This document shows, one piece after another, positions 47,035-55,952 of a DNA stretch of 64,000 nt. Where the stretch lies: positions 1 through 64,000 of the forward strand of contig JAEZEJ010000119.1 of the NCBI GenBank assembly GCA_023417775.1, written 5' to 3'. Both the position numbers and the translations under genes were made by a program. Each line of letters opens with the position of its first letter. Position 1 is the stretch's first letter. Source of the stretch: Actinomycetes bacterium. GTDB lineage: Bacteria > Actinomycetota > Actinomycetes > Propionibacteriales > Nocardioidaceae. The notes below the pieces were generated by a model. That model did not search any database, was not told the DNA's origin, and saw nothing but the letters and a program-made list of their open reading frames with translations.

Positions 47035-47604
47035 ATGACCAAGGTCACGTATTCGATGGGCATGTCCCTCGACGGCTACATCATGGGACCGGACGGCTCC
47101 TTCGACTGGTCGGTGCCCGATGAGGCGCTCTTCCGCTTCTCCATCGAGGAGGTGCGCCGGGTCGGCACGATGATCCTCGGGCGGCGCCTGTACGAGACGA
47201 TGCTCTACTGGGAGGACCCCGACGCCGAGGCCACATTCGACGAGGCCGAGCGCGAGTTCGCGGACATCTGGAACGCCCTCCCGAAGATCGTCTTCTCCAC
47301 CACCCTCGCCGAGGTGCGCGGCAACGCCCGGCTGGCCACCGGCAGCCTCGCCGAGGAGATCGAGCGATGCCGGGTCGCGTCGACCGGGGGAGCCATCGCG
47401 GTCGGGGGAGCGATGCTCGCGGCCGAGGCCATCGCGGCGGACCTCATCGACGAGTACCAGATCCGCGTCTTCCCGGTGCTCGTCGGCGGCGGTACCTCGT
47501 TCTTCGCCCACCATGGCGACCGCAGCGACCTGGAGCTCATCGAGACGCGGGCCTTCGACTCCCAGGTCGTCTACCTCGGCTATCGCGTGGTGCACCGGAC
47601 ATGA
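47035..47604 (+). CDS. dihydrofolate reductase-like (RibD C-terminal) protein
   Basis: 189 residues. VTYSMGMSLDGYIMGPDGSFDW, GTMILGRRLYETM, PKIVFSTTL and GGAMLAAEAIAADLIDEYQIRVFPVLVGGG match the RibD-C/DHFR-like family, NADPH-dependent reductases of mostly unknown substrate. GGGAGG precedes the ATG. It overlaps the next gene by four bases. Confidence 0.85.
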   Translation: MTKVTYSMGMSLDGYIMGPDGSFDWSVPDEALFRFSIEEVRRVGTMILGRRLYETMLYWEDPDAEATFDEAEREFADIWNALPKIVFSTTLAEVRGNARLATGSLAEEIERCRVASTGGAIAVGGAMLAAEAIAADLIDEYQIRVFPVLVGGGTSFFAHHGDRSDLELIETRAFDSQVVYLGYRVVHRT

Positions 47605-48218
47605 CCGCCGCGATCGATCTCAAGAGGTCGCTTCCCGGCTACCGCGCGCCGCGAGGGCGCTTCGAGATCGTCGACCTCCCCGCGATGAGCTATCTCATGA
47701 TCGACGGCCACGGGGATCCGAACACGTCACCTGCCTATGCCGACGCCCTCGCGACCCTCTACCCGGTCGCCTACACCCTCAAGTTCGCCAGCAAGAGGGA
47801 ACTCGGACGCGACTACGTGGTCCCTCCGCTGGAAGGGCTCTGGTGGGCCGAGGACATGGACGCCTTCACCGTCTCGCGCGACAAGTCCCGGTGGAGCTGG
47901 ACGATGATGCTGATGGTGCCTGACTGGCTCGGCGACGAGGAGATCGAGTCCGCCGTCGAGCATGTGCGTGCCAAGAACCCGCCGCGGTTGGCGGATCTCC
48001 GCTTCGCCCCGTGGGCCGAGGGCCGCTGCGTGCAGACCCTCCATGTCGGCCCGTTCGACGACGAGGGGCCGGTGCTCGCGCGGATGCACCAGGAGTTCAT
48101 CCCCAGCCACGGTCTCCGCCTGGACGGCACCCATCACGAGATCTATCTCAGCGATCCCCGCAAGGCCGCGCCCGAACGGCTTCGCACCATCCTGCGGCAG
48201 CCGGTCGCGGCCGCCTGA
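47601..48218 (+). CDS. GyrI-like small-molecule-binding protein
   Basis: 205 residues. YRAPRGRFEIVDLPAMSYLMIDGHGDPN, then KRELGRDYVVPPLEGLWW and a repeat ending CVQTLHVGPFDDEGPVLARMHQEF with HHEIYLSDPRK, fit the GyrI-like (SOUL/BacR effector) fold. Some members bind or hydrolyse toxic small molecules. Coupling to the DHFR-like gene by ATGA suggests a shared detoxification role (inference). Confidence 0.8.
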   Translation: MTAAIDLKRSLPGYRAPRGRFEIVDLPAMSYLMIDGHGDPNTSPAYADALATLYPVAYTLKFASKRELGRDYVVPPLEGLWWAEDMDAFTVSRDKSRWSWTMMLMVPDWLGDEEIESAVEHVRAKNPPRLADLRFAPWAEGRCVQTLHVGPFDDEGPVLARMHQEFIPSHGLRLDGTHHEIYLSDPRKAAPERLRTILRQPVAAA

Positions 48219-48233
48219 CCGCCCGTCGCCGGG

Positions 48234-48866
48234 CTAGTGCGGTCCGTAACGCTCGTAGGCGGCCTGGAAGAGCCGCACCGTGTCCGCCTCGCTCAGCCCC
48301 TCGATGCCGGGCAGCAGGAGGTACGGCGTGTTGACCCGCAGATAGGGCCGCGGGCCGACGAGCAGTGTCTGAGACCCGGGGTGGGCATTGACCCTGGCAT
48401 GGCCCTGCGGTGTCAGCGGCATGACCGCGCATCGTCCGCCCACATCGTTATGGGTCCAGACTCTGCGGTACTCGGGCGGATGCACGTCGCTCCACAAGAA
48501 GGGTCCGATGCCTCGCAGCCAGATCCCCCTCGGGTCGAGGACGACCGGAGCCGTCTCGGCCTCCGCCCGGAATCGGTGGAGACGGTTCACCAGCGCGAGG
48601 CCGCCGGCGGTCCCCAGCCCGAAGAACACGAGGAACCCGCCGAACAGGATCAGGACGGCCCAGGCGCCCACCTCGCGCAGCGCTACGCCGACGATGATCG
48701 CGAGGACACCCGCCACCGCGACGAGCAGGAACACGAGCAGAGCGATCTGCCGACGCCGGTACCAGCGCCGGAACGGCTCGGATCGGCGGCCCTCCAGGAC
48801 GACGTCGCCGTGGAGGTCGAGCTGATGCAACGCCTCAGCAACGCCGGCTGGCCTCAACCGTGCCAC
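48234..48866 (-). CDS. membrane protein of unknown function
   Basis: 210 residues. Two adjoining hydrophobic segments (IALLVFLLVAVAGVLAIIVG and WAVLILFGGFLVFFGLG) lie in the first half, then a cytoplasmic or outer domain containing GIWLRGIGPFLWSDVHPPEY, a PH-like pattern. No family is certain. The start is probably GTG 48866; no strong ribosome site is seen. Confidence 0.6.
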   Translation of the reverse strand: MARLRPAGVAEALHQLDLHGDVVLEGRRSEPFRRWYRRRQIALLVFLLVAVAGVLAIIVGVALREVGAWAVLILFGGFLVFFGLGTAGGLALVNRLHRFRAEAETAPVVLDPRGIWLRGIGPFLWSDVHPPEYRRVWTHNDVGGRCAVMPLTPQGHARVNAHPGSQTLLVGPRPYLRVNTPYLLLPGIEGLSEADTVRLFQAAYERYGPH

Positions 48867-48875
48867 CGTCCGAGA

Positions 48876-48912
48876 CCTGTTCCCGGTCGGTGGGTGGTCG
48901 GCCGGGAACAGG
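48876..48912. repeat. 11-bp inverted repeat upstream of the membrane protein gene
   Basis: CCTGTTCCCGG (48876-48886) and CCGGGAACAGG (48902-48912) are perfect inverted repeats with a 15-base gap, in the region between two divergent genes. It may be a regulator site; nothing in the window names the regulator. Confidence 0.4.
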
Positions 48913-49026
48913 AGAGCATGGCCTCAGGCTACTGCAGCGATTGGCTACGCTGATCCCGCAGAGACCTTGTTCAGGCGCCAGGCATCGGCGTTCCGCCCGA
49001 CCTCGGGCACGACGGAAGAGAGCGCG

Positions 49027-50073
49027 ATGACCGACCGATCCGCCCCGCGTCTACGGCTGCGTGGGCGCAGCGGTGTGATCGTCGTACTCGGCGTCACGCT
49101 GATCGTGCTGATGGCCGTCGGCGCGCGGTACGGACCTCAGCTGCTGCGCCGCGACGAGGTGAACGATGTCGCGACCTCGGCGGCCGACGCGCTACGCGCC
49201 GCGCCGGGCGTGGCGTCAGCCGATGTCACGGTGGATCACCGCCTGCGGAGCCCTCGCCGAGAGCTCTCGGATCGGATCGGCGATTCGCGGAGGCCCCGCG
49301 GTGAGGTGACCCTCGATGCCGTCGTGTCCGAGGACATCGCACCCGATGAGCTTGCCGAGGCACTCACGAGGGCGCGTTCGGCACTGGACGACCCGACGCT
49401 GGCACGCCACGCGATCTCGATCCGGCTCACTCAGCGGGGCAGCGACCGCAGGATCTTCGACGGTTGGGGAGTCGCGATACCCGCCACATCCCGCACCGGC
49501 GCCCAGACGCTCGAGATCGCCGCACTCGCGCTCGACCTGCCGGACGGTGCCTGGCTCGATCTCGATCCGGCGACCTTCGAGCAGGGGCAGTTCAACTCGG
49601 CGGGTCCGCCGCCCTTTCACGAGCTCCTCGGACAGGACGTCCATGGGGGCTTCACGATCGGCGCTCGTCTGCAGGCCGAGACCACCTCGGCCTTCCTCGA
49701 CGAGGCGCTTCGGCTGACGGCCACGGCCGCCGAGTCCCTCGACGGGCCGACGGCCCTCCAACTGCTCGGACCGCGCGACGCTGTCGTGCTGACGGCGACC
49801 CAGCCCGACGATATCGGGGCCGCCCTCCGCGCGATCACCGAGCGGATCGGAGAGCTCACCGATCCGGACGCGCTGACCCTGTCCTACGAGGCAGGACTGG
49901 ACTGGGCGATCGATGACGGTGCTTCCCGCGGCATCCCGACCGTGAGGCTCACCCTCGATACCGGGCGATGCGCACCGGACGACGAGCACACCGCGCTGGT
50001 CGACGACCTGGAGCGCATCCTCGATGAGCGATCCGTCCGCGGGACCGTCGAGACGGCCGGATGCACCGGATAG
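49027..50073 (+). CDS. membrane-anchored protein of unknown function
   Basis: 348 residues. One N-terminal membrane segment (GVIVVLGVTLIVLMAVGA) is followed by an extracytoplasmic part with repeated alpha/beta units, including APGVASADVTVDHRL and EDIAPDELAEALTRAR. No family is recognised. ATG 49027 has GGAAGAGAG upstream. It converges on the DUF4186 gene. Confidence 0.65.
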   Translation: MTDRSAPRLRLRGRSGVIVVLGVTLIVLMAVGARYGPQLLRRDEVNDVATSAADALRAAPGVASADVTVDHRLRSPRRELSDRIGDSRRPRGEVTLDAVVSEDIAPDELAEALTRARSALDDPTLARHAISIRLTQRGSDRRIFDGWGVAIPATSRTGAQTLEIAALALDLPDGAWLDLDPATFEQGQFNSAGPPPFHELLGQDVHGGFTIGARLQAETTSAFLDEALRLTATAAESLDGPTALQLLGPRDAVVLTATQPDDIGAALRAITERIGELTDPDALTLSYEAGLDWAIDDGASRGIPTVRLTLDTGRCAPDDEHTALVDDLERILDERSVRGTVETAGCTG

Positions 50074-50086
50074 GGCGCTCGATGGC

Positions 50087-50458
50087 TCAGGCCGGCGGCT
50101 CACCCGGGGCGTACTGACCGCAGATCCACCGGCAGATCGCCTCGACGACATAGTCCCTCTCCGCCTCGTCGAGGGCGCGGCCGGCGGGGAGGCCGTGCCA
50201 CCGCGCCAGGCACGTGCGACAGCAGGTGGCGGTCGCGTGCTGGGCCACGAACACCGGGTGCCCGCGGTAGGGGGTCTGGCGTCCGTCGTTGCGCGGCTCG
50301 GCCGGAGCGAGCCGACTCTCGATCAGCTCACGTGCGTGCCGGCGGACGGTGACGATTCCGCGCAGGTCGACGACGGCGCGGTCCCGGCCATGGAGCCGGA
50401 ACCGCGCACGGAACCGCTGCCGGCCGATCCGCTCGAGTCGGGCGTCCAGCTCGTCCAT
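50087..50458 (-). CDS. DUF4186 family protein
   Basis: 123 residues. RARFRLHGRDRAVVDLRGIVTVRRHARELIESRLAP, GHPVFVAQHATATCCRTCLARWHGL and YVVEAICRWI match DUF4186, a small family of unknown role with a conserved CCRxC-x-x-KWH-like site, here CCRTCLARWH, that could bind metal. The ATG shares a base with the upstream stop (TGATG), so it is cotranscribed with the DksA-like gene. Confidence 0.78.
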   Translation of the reverse strand: MDELDARLERIGRQRFRARFRLHGRDRAVVDLRGIVTVRRHARELIESRLAPAEPRNDGRQTPYRGHPVFVAQHATATCCRTCLARWHGLPAGRALDEAERDYVVEAICRWICGQYAPGEPPA

Positions 50459-50829
50459 CAACGAGCCGCCCGGGTCGCACAGTCGATACAACGACGGGCG
50501 GCCGGCTGGGCCAGCAGCCGTTCGTGGGCGATGACCCGGTCGCAGTCCTCGCATCGCCCATAGACGCCTTCCGCGATGCGAGCGAGGGCGGCGTCGACAT
50601 CGTCCAGGTGGACGGTCGCCGAGTCGAGCAGAGCGCTCGCCTGCGAGCGCTCGAAGGCGATCGTCGAGCCCTCGGGATCGTGCTCGTCGTCATTGGCGCC
50701 GAGCTGGGTCGTCTCGACGATCGACGTGACATCGCGGCCGAGCGCCGCCATCCGCCGCACGGTGCGTTCGCGGTCGGCGATGAGCAGCCGCTCCAGCTCG
50801 GCGAGATGGGCGGGGGAGGGTGGAGTCAT
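50458..50829 (-). CDS. TraR/DksA-type zinc finger protein
   Basis: 123 residues. An N-terminal coiled coil (about 5-85) is followed by the C4 zinc finger C93-x2-C96-x17-C114-x2-C117 (GRCEDCDRVI to RCIDC). Actinobacterial members may bind RNA polymerase; the DKSA acidic tip is not clearly present. ATG 50829 has AGGAGG upstream. It heads a two-gene unit with the DUF4186 gene and is divergent from cmtR. Confidence 0.85.
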   Translation of the reverse strand: MTPPSPAHLAELERLLIADRERTVRRMAALGRDVTSIVETTQLGANDDEHDPEGSTIAFERSQASALLDSATVHLDDVDAALARIAEGVYGRCEDCDRVIAHERLLAQPAARRCIDCATRAAR

Positions 50830-51014
50830 CGCCCTCACCTCCTGACGGGTGCTTGATCCCGCATCGGTCCACGAGCGAACCGGCCTCGTCGCCCCAGCCT
50901 GCTTCTCCAGCGGCATCGTCACGGTACCGCCGCTGGACAATCTCTCGGCGTGATCGCGCACCACCGGCACGTGCCGTACGCCACGAGGTCCGGCACTGGT
51001 CAATAGGTCAGCGA

Positions 51015-51032
51015 GCACTGTATGGTCAGTGC
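51015..51032. promoter_or_regulatory. CmtR operator with the -10 box as its spacer
   Basis: GCACTG-TATGGT-CAGTGC is a perfect inverted repeat whose six-base spacer TATGGT is a -10 hexamer. The right half-site is exactly the six bases between the -10 and ATG 51033, so the operator covers promoter, start point and start codon edge. Confidence 0.75.
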
Positions 51033-51419
51033 ATGCTGACCATTGCTTCACGGGTGGACGCCATGAACCGGCTCGGTCGCGCGATGGCGGACCCGACACG
51101 CTCCAGGATCCTGGTGTCGCTGCTGAGCGCACCCGGCTATCCGGCCCAGCTCGCGCGCGATCTCGACCTGACGCGCACCAATGTGTCCAATCACCTCGCC
51201 TGTCTGCGCGGGTGCGGGATCGTGATCGCCGCGGTCGAAGGGCGCAAGACGCGTTACGAGATCGCGGATCCCCACCTCACGAGGGCCCTCGAGGCGCTCG
51301 TCGAGGTCGTGCTCGCGGTCGACGACGGAGTGCCGTGCACGGACGATGCGTGCGATGTTCCGCTGTGCTGCGGTCCGGGTGCGGGCGATCCCTCGGTGGA
51401 GCCGGACGACGCGCGATGA
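51033..51419 (+). CDS. cmtR: CmtR-type Cd/Pb-sensing ArsR regulator
   Basis: 128 residues. The recognition-helix motif RTNVSNHLACLRGCGIV gives C57 and C61, and AVDDGVPC gives C102, the same three positions that bind Cd and Pb in Mycobacterium CmtR. Three more cysteines (C107, C112, C113) lie in the tail. It should repress its own operon with the P-type ATPase until Cd or Pb binds. The mRNA is probably leaderless. The stop overlaps the ATPase start (ATGA). Confidence 0.92.
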   Translation: MLTIASRVDAMNRLGRAMADPTRSRILVSLLSAPGYPAQLARDLDLTRTNVSNHLACLRGCGIVIAAVEGRKTRYEIADPHLTRALEALVEVVLAVDDGVPCTDDACDVPLCCGPGAGDPSVEPDDAR

Positions 51420-53401
51420 GCCGGGAGTGTTGCGGTCCAGGGGAGACGACCAGCGCGCAGGGCCGTGACGAGGGCAGTGTCGGCCGCGGCGAGGGGGGAC
51501 CGTGGTGGCGCGACGACACGCTGGCTCTGCCGGTCGTTTCAGGAGTGCTGTGGGCGACCGGCTCGGCCCTGGAGTGGTCTGGCGCCGGAACCGCCGGGAT
51601 GGTCGCCCACTCGGCCGGTCTCGTGGCCGGCGCCTGGACCTTCGTGCCCCCGGCGGTGCGGCGCCTCCTGGCCGGCAGCGGTCGGGACCGGCTCGGTGTC
51701 GGACTGCTGATGACGATCGCGGCCGCCGGCGCCGTCCTGCTCGGGCATATCGGCGAGGCCGCGGCCCTGGCCTTCCTGTTCTCCATCGCGGAGGCGCTGG
51801 AGGACCGCGCGATGGATCGGGCCAAACGGGGTCTGCGCGCACTGCTGTCATTGATGCCCGAGATGGCGAGGGTCTCTCGCGATGGGCGCGAACAGCAGAT
51901 CCCCGCCGCCGAGGTCCGACGGGGTGAGGTGCTCGTCGTGGGTGCCGGCGAGCGTGTGGCCACCGACGGCATCGTGGAGTCGGGGAACTCCTGGCTCGAC
52001 ACCTCGGCCATCACGGGGGAGTCGATCCCCGTGGACGTCGGGCCGGGCGATGCCGTGGCCGCCGGTTCCGTGAACGGCTCGGGAACACTCGTCCTGGACA
52101 CGACGGCCGATGGGCGCGACAACTCGCTGACACAGATCGTCCGGCTGGTCGAGCAGGCCCACGCAGCGAGGGGCACGCGTGCTCGCCTCACCGATCGGAT
52201 CGCGCGCCCCCTCGTACCCGTGGTGCTCGTCGTCGCCGCGGCGATCGTCCTCTTCGGCCTCGTCGTCGGGGATCCGGCGACCTGGACCGAGCGTGCCCTC
52301 GTGGTGCTGGTGGCGGCCTCGCCCTGTGCCCTGGCGATCGCCGTGCCGGTCACCGTCATCTCGGCGATCGGGTCGGCGAGCCGGCTCGGCATGGTGATCA
52401 CCTCAGGTGCCGCCTTCGAGCGCCTCGGCACCATCCGGTCCGTGGCCTTCGACAAGACCGGCACGCTGACACGCAATCGACCACAGGTGGCGGCCGTCCA
52501 GACGGCGCCGGGCCGGAGCAGCGAGGAGGTCCTCCGTGCCGCGGCGGCGCTCGAGGCGAGCAGTGGCCATCCGTTGTCCAGCGCCATCGTGACCGCCGCT
52601 CCGCCGACGGCGCGAGCAGTCGATGTCCGCGAACAGCCGGGCCGCGGCCTGACGGGCACCCTCGATGGCGTGACCGTGCGCGTCGGCAGTCCGGGGTGGA
52701 TCGGACACGGCCCCCTGGGCGAGGCCGCTGCCTCCCTGGCACGTCGCGGCATGAGCCTCGTCATGGTCGAGGTCGACGGGCACGTGGCGGGGATGATCGG
52801 GGTGCGTGACGAACCGCGGCCTGAGGCCGCCGAGATGATCGCCGTGTTGCGCGATCAGGGCATCGAGAGCGTGATGCTCACCGGCGACCATGTGCTGACG
52901 GCGACGGCGATCGCGGCCGAGACGGGGGTCGGGGAGGTCTACGCGGAGCAGCTTCCAGCCGACAAGGCGGGTCACATCGCCCGGTGGTCGGCTCAGGCGC
53001 CCACGGCGATGGTCGGCGACGGCATCAACGATGCCCCAGCCCTGGCCTCCGCGACGGTCGGCATCGCGATGGGGACGACGGCCACGGCCGGGGCCGTCGA
53101 GTCGGCGGAGGTGGCGTTCACCGGCGCCGACGTGCGGCTCCTGCCGGCGGCATTGGCGCATGCCCGACGTGGACGGCGCATCATGACCGGCAATATCGTC
53201 CTTGCGCTGGCCATCATCTGCGTACTCTTCCCGCTCGCGCTGTTCGGTGTCCTGGGGCTCGCGGCGGTCGTCCTCGTCCACGAGATCGCCGAGGTGGTGG
53301 TGATCGCGAACGGCCTTCGCGCGGCGCGCACGCAGGCCACCCCGCCGGCCGAGGCGATCGGCGGAGACAGGGTCGACGCGGTCCTCAGATCTCCGGCGTG
53401 A
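51416..53401 (+). CDS. P1B-type heavy-metal ATPase (Cd/Pb exporter, CtpG-like)
   Basis: 661 residues. The P-type signature DKTGTLT (D346), the phosphatase motif TGES, HP locus SSGHPLSS and GDGINDAPAL are intact. The membrane metal motif is SPC (302-304) rather than CPC, and no N-terminal HMA domain exists, only a Cys pair (C5, C6). The last helices read LVHEIAEVVVIANGLR. These features fit the P1B-4-like/CtpG group, regulated by CmtR in Mycobacterium. It exports Cd, Pb or a related metal. Its end overlaps the convergent gene by 17 bases. Confidence 0.9.
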   Translation: MSRECCGPGETTSAQGRDEGSVGRGEGGPWWRDDTLALPVVSGVLWATGSALEWSGAGTAGMVAHSAGLVAGAWTFVPPAVRRLLAGSGRDRLGVGLLMTIAAAGAVLLGHIGEAAALAFLFSIAEALEDRAMDRAKRGLRALLSLMPEMARVSRDGREQQIPAAEVRRGEVLVVGAGERVATDGIVESGNSWLDTSAITGESIPVDVGPGDAVAAGSVNGSGTLVLDTTADGRDNSLTQIVRLVEQAHAARGTRARLTDRIARPLVPVVLVVAAAIVLFGLVVGDPATWTERALVVLVAASPCALAIAVPVTVISAIGSASRLGMVITSGAAFERLGTIRSVAFDKTGTLTRNRPQVAAVQTAPGRSSEEVLRAAAALEASSGHPLSSAIVTAAPPTARAVDVREQPGRGLTGTLDGVTVRVGSPGWIGHGPLGEAAASLARRGMSLVMVEVDGHVAGMIGVRDEPRPEAAEMIAVLRDQGIESVMLTGDHVLTATAIAAETGVGEVYAEQLPADKAGHIARWSAQAPTAMVGDGINDAPALASATVGIAMGTTATAGAVESAEVAFTGADVRLLPAALAHARRGRRIMTGNIVLALAIICVLFPLALFGVLGLAAVVLVHEIAEVVVIANGLRAARTQATPPAEAIGGDRVDAVLRSPA

Positions 53402-54095
53402 GCCCCGGCACCAGTCGCCGGCCCTGCCAGGTTCCGTGCTCGGAAAGCGGGCGGAATCGCATGAAGGCGGACTCATGGTGGAACTCGCGGCGTCGCTGCT
53501 CGGCCATCGCGACCGCATGGGCAGGTGCTTCGGCGACCTGTGGATCGCGGCCGTGCACCATGTCGATCATCTCGCGGACGGTCCGCCAGACGGAGAAGGT
53601 CGAGAAGGTGTTGAGCGGCCGGAAGGCCGCCGTCGAGAAGGTGGTGGCCGGGTGGGCGGCCACCAGTCGCTCGACCGGCCTGCCCCAGTGGAGGAAGCGC
53701 GGCAGCTCGGGCAGTCTCAGCCGGGCGAGCGTGACCGCGACGATCGGCTCATCCAGGGTCCAGTCGCCGGCACGCTGGGGTAGCGGTGCGAGAGCGGCCA
53801 CCTCGCCGTAGCGACGCAGGTACGCCAGCCGGACGTGCCACCCGCCGGCGAGCTGTCGGCCGAGCGGATGACGGGCGAGAAACTCATCGAGCGATGTCTC
53901 GTCGTCCCACGCGCAGAACATCGCCAGGCGCCGCAGTTGCATCCGGTCGGGAGAGGCGATCGGCGATCCGAGCCGCATCATCGACAGCGGCTCGGCGTGC
54001 TGCAGCCCCCGGGCCTCGCCGGGCCGCACCGGCCGGACGAGTGCTCGCGCCGTCGTCCGGGCGGGCAGCTCGGCGAGGTGGAAGGAGTGCAGCAC
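53385..54095 (-). CDS. spheroidene monooxygenase-like (CrtA family) protein
   Basis: 236 residues. VLHSFHLAELPARTTARALVRP, the middle RRLAMFCAWDDETSLDEFLARHPLG and the C-terminal RPLNTFSTFSVWRTVREMIDMVHGR fit the spheroidene-monooxygenase-like family, haem-dependent enzymes of ferredoxin-like fold. No carotenoid genes are nearby, so the substrate is open. GTG 54095 is the best start; its ribosome site is unclear. Confidence 0.65.
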   Translation of the reverse strand: MLHSFHLAELPARTTARALVRPVRPGEARGLQHAEPLSMMRLGSPIASPDRMQLRRLAMFCAWDDETSLDEFLARHPLGRQLAGGWHVRLAYLRRYGEVAALAPLPQRAGDWTLDEPIVAVTLARLRLPELPRFLHWGRPVERLVAAHPATTFSTAAFRPLNTFSTFSVWRTVREMIDMVHGRDPQVAEAPAHAVAMAEQRRREFHHESAFMRFRPLSEHGTWQGRRLVPGLTPEI

Positions 54096-54130
54096 CCCTT
54101 CATTCAAGCAGCGCCCGGCCTTCCGCGGCG

Positions 54131-54937
54131 TCAGATCGTGCGGCGGACCTTGCGGATGCCGATGATCAGTCCGACCGCGCACGTGAGGATCGCCGCGATG
54201 ATGCCCTGGAGGACGTCGGCATGCCACAGGGTCCCGGTGAACAGCATCCGCTCGGCGTCGACGATGTAGGTGAGCGGATTGGCCTTGGAGATGATCTGCA
54301 TCCAGGTCGGGCCGGTGTCCAGCGGCAGCATCATGCCGCCGAGCAGCAGCAGCGGGAAGATGACCGACTGCTGCACCGCCCAGAACAGCCACTCACGATT
54401 CTTGGCGAGCAGTCCGAGGGTGTAGGACAGCGAGCCGAGGCCGATCCCGAAGATCCCGAGGATCAGCAGGCCCAGCAGGACGTGGGCGGGATAGAAGGCC
54501 AGTCCGAAGGGAATGGCCACGACCGTGATGATCAGCGCCTGCACGATCAGCGGGGCGAACTCCTTCAACGCGCGGCCGACCAGGATCGAGGAGCGGCCGA
54601 TCGGTGCGGCCAGGATGCGTTCGTAGGCGCCGGTCATCAGCTCGTACAGCAGATTGCTGCCGACCATGCCGGTGCCGAAGACGGCGATCATCACGAGCAC
54701 CCCGGGCAAGAACCATTGGAGCGCCGACTCGCCGTCGATGCCGGTCCCGCCCAGCATGCCGTCGAGCAGCGGGCCGAAGAGCGCCAGGAAGACGAGCGGC
54801 TGCACGAGGGAGAAGACGAGCGAGAACGGATCCCGCAGCAGCAGGAGGATCTCGCGGATGAAGACGGCATTCGTGTCATGCAGGAAGCTGCCGACGGCCG
54901 TGCGCCGGGGGAGTGCGGTGGCGGGAGCGGTGGTCAT
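54131..54937 (-). CDS. ABC-2 type transporter permease (drug/daunorubicin exporter type)
   Basis: 268 residues with six membrane segments, for example FSLVFSLVQPLVFLALFGPLL and IVQALIITVVAIPFGLAFY, and the ABC-2 signature NPLTYIVDAERMLFTG near the end. It forms the channel for the ATPase encoded directly upstream; the genes overlap by four bases. By family it exports a hydrophobic drug or lipid. Confidence 0.88.
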   Translation of the reverse strand: MTTAPATALPRRTAVGSFLHDTNAVFIREILLLLRDPFSLVFSLVQPLVFLALFGPLLDGMLGGTGIDGESALQWFLPGVLVMIAVFGTGMVGSNLLYELMTGAYERILAAPIGRSSILVGRALKEFAPLIVQALIITVVAIPFGLAFYPAHVLLGLLILGIFGIGLGSLSYTLGLLAKNREWLFWAVQQSVIFPLLLLGGMMLPLDTGPTWMQIISKANPLTYIVDAERMLFTGTLWHADVLQGIIAAILTCAVGLIIGIRKVRRTI

Positions 54938-55944
54938 GCGGCGTCCTCTCGGAGACTGCGGCCGGTGAGGTTGAGGAAGACATCGTCGAGGCTCGCCTGT
55001 CTGACATCGGCGGATGCGACGGCGACGCCGGCATGGTCGAGGGCCCGCAGGAGAGGTGGGACGAGATCGGGTCCGTCGGCCGTGTGGAGCCGGAGTCGCA
55101 CGGAGCCGTCGGCCAGCAGCGTCTCCTCGACCGAGCTGACGATCTCGGGAATCACGGAGCGACTCCGTTCGATGACGCTGGTGGGGTCGTCGCCCGCTGC
55201 CAGTCCGAGGGTGACGACATCGTCGGCGTGCTCGCGCTTGAGAGCCGCGGGTGTCGCATCGGCGATCACGGTGCCGTCGTCGATGAGGACGATCCGCTCA
55301 GCCATCGAGTCGGCCTCTTCCAGGTAGTGGGTGGTGAGGAGCATCGTCATCCCGTTCTGCTCGCGCAGTCGCAGGATGTGCTCCCACAGGTTCGCGCGGG
55401 CGTGGGGATCGAGTCCGGTGGTCGGCTCGTCGAGGAAGAGCAGCGCGGGGTGGTTCATCAGGCCCATCGCGACATCGAGCCGGCGGCGCTGACCGCCGGA
55501 CAGTGACACGACGGCGCGCTTCTCCAGGCCTCGCAGCTCCAGGGCCGCCATCAGGTCGGCGGCCCGCTGCCGGCTGATGTCGCTCGGCACGGAGTAGAAG
55601 CGGCCTTGGTTGTGGAGCTCGTCGAGGACGCGGTAGGAGTGGCCGGCCGCGTTGCCCTGTCCGATATAGCCGATGCGCGCGCGGACCTGATCGGGATGGG
55701 TGCTGACGTCGTATCCGGCGACGAGTGCCGTGCCGGAGGTCGGTTGCAGGAGCGAGGTGAGCATGCGCAGGGTGGTCGACTTCCCGGCGCCGTTCGGGCC
55801 GAGGAAGGCGACCAGCTCTCCCTCGGCGACGTCGAGGTCGATCTCCTTGACCGCCTCGACGATCTCCTTCTTGCGGGTGAAGGTCTTGGAGAGGCCGCGG
55901 GCCTCCACGAGTCTGTTTATCGTACGGCGTACTGAATGTGCCAT
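54934..55944 (-). CDS. ABC transporter ATP-binding protein (DrrA type)
   Basis: 336 residues. Walker A GPNGAGKST, signature LSGGQRRRLDVAMGL, Walker B LLFLDEPTTGLD and the H-loop TTHYLEEAD are in place; the C-terminal extension with VRQASLDDVFLNLTG is of the DrrA kind. ATG 55944 has no ribosome site; TACTGT ends seven bases before it, so it may be leaderless. Codons 4-9 contain one of two TetR operators. It is divergent from the TetR gene. Confidence 0.9.
   Translation of the reverse strand: MAHSVRRTINRLVEARGLSKTFTRKKEIVEAVKEIDLDVAEGELVAFLGPNGAGKSTTLRMLTSLLQPTSGTALVAGYDVSTHPDQVRARIGYIGQGNAAGHSYRVLDELHNQGRFYSVPSDISRQRAADLMAALELRGLEKRAVVSLSGGQRRRLDVAMGLMNHPALLFLDEPTTGLDPHARANLWEHILRLREQNGMTMLLTTHYLEEADSMAERIVLIDDGTVIADATPAALKREHADDVVTLGLAAGDDPTSVIERSRSVIPEIVSSVEETLLADGSVRLRLHTADGPDLVPPLLRALDHAGVAVASADVRQASLDDVFLNLTGRSLREDAA
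55919..55934. promoter_or_regulatory. TetR operator inside the start of the ABC ATPase gene
   Basis: On the minus strand CAGTACGCCGTACGAT, matching CAGTAC-N3-GTACGAT at 55953-55968 in all but the three spacer bases. Its centre is 33 bp from the other site, about three helical turns. Confidence 0.7.
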
Positions 55945-55952
55945 GGAAGAAA

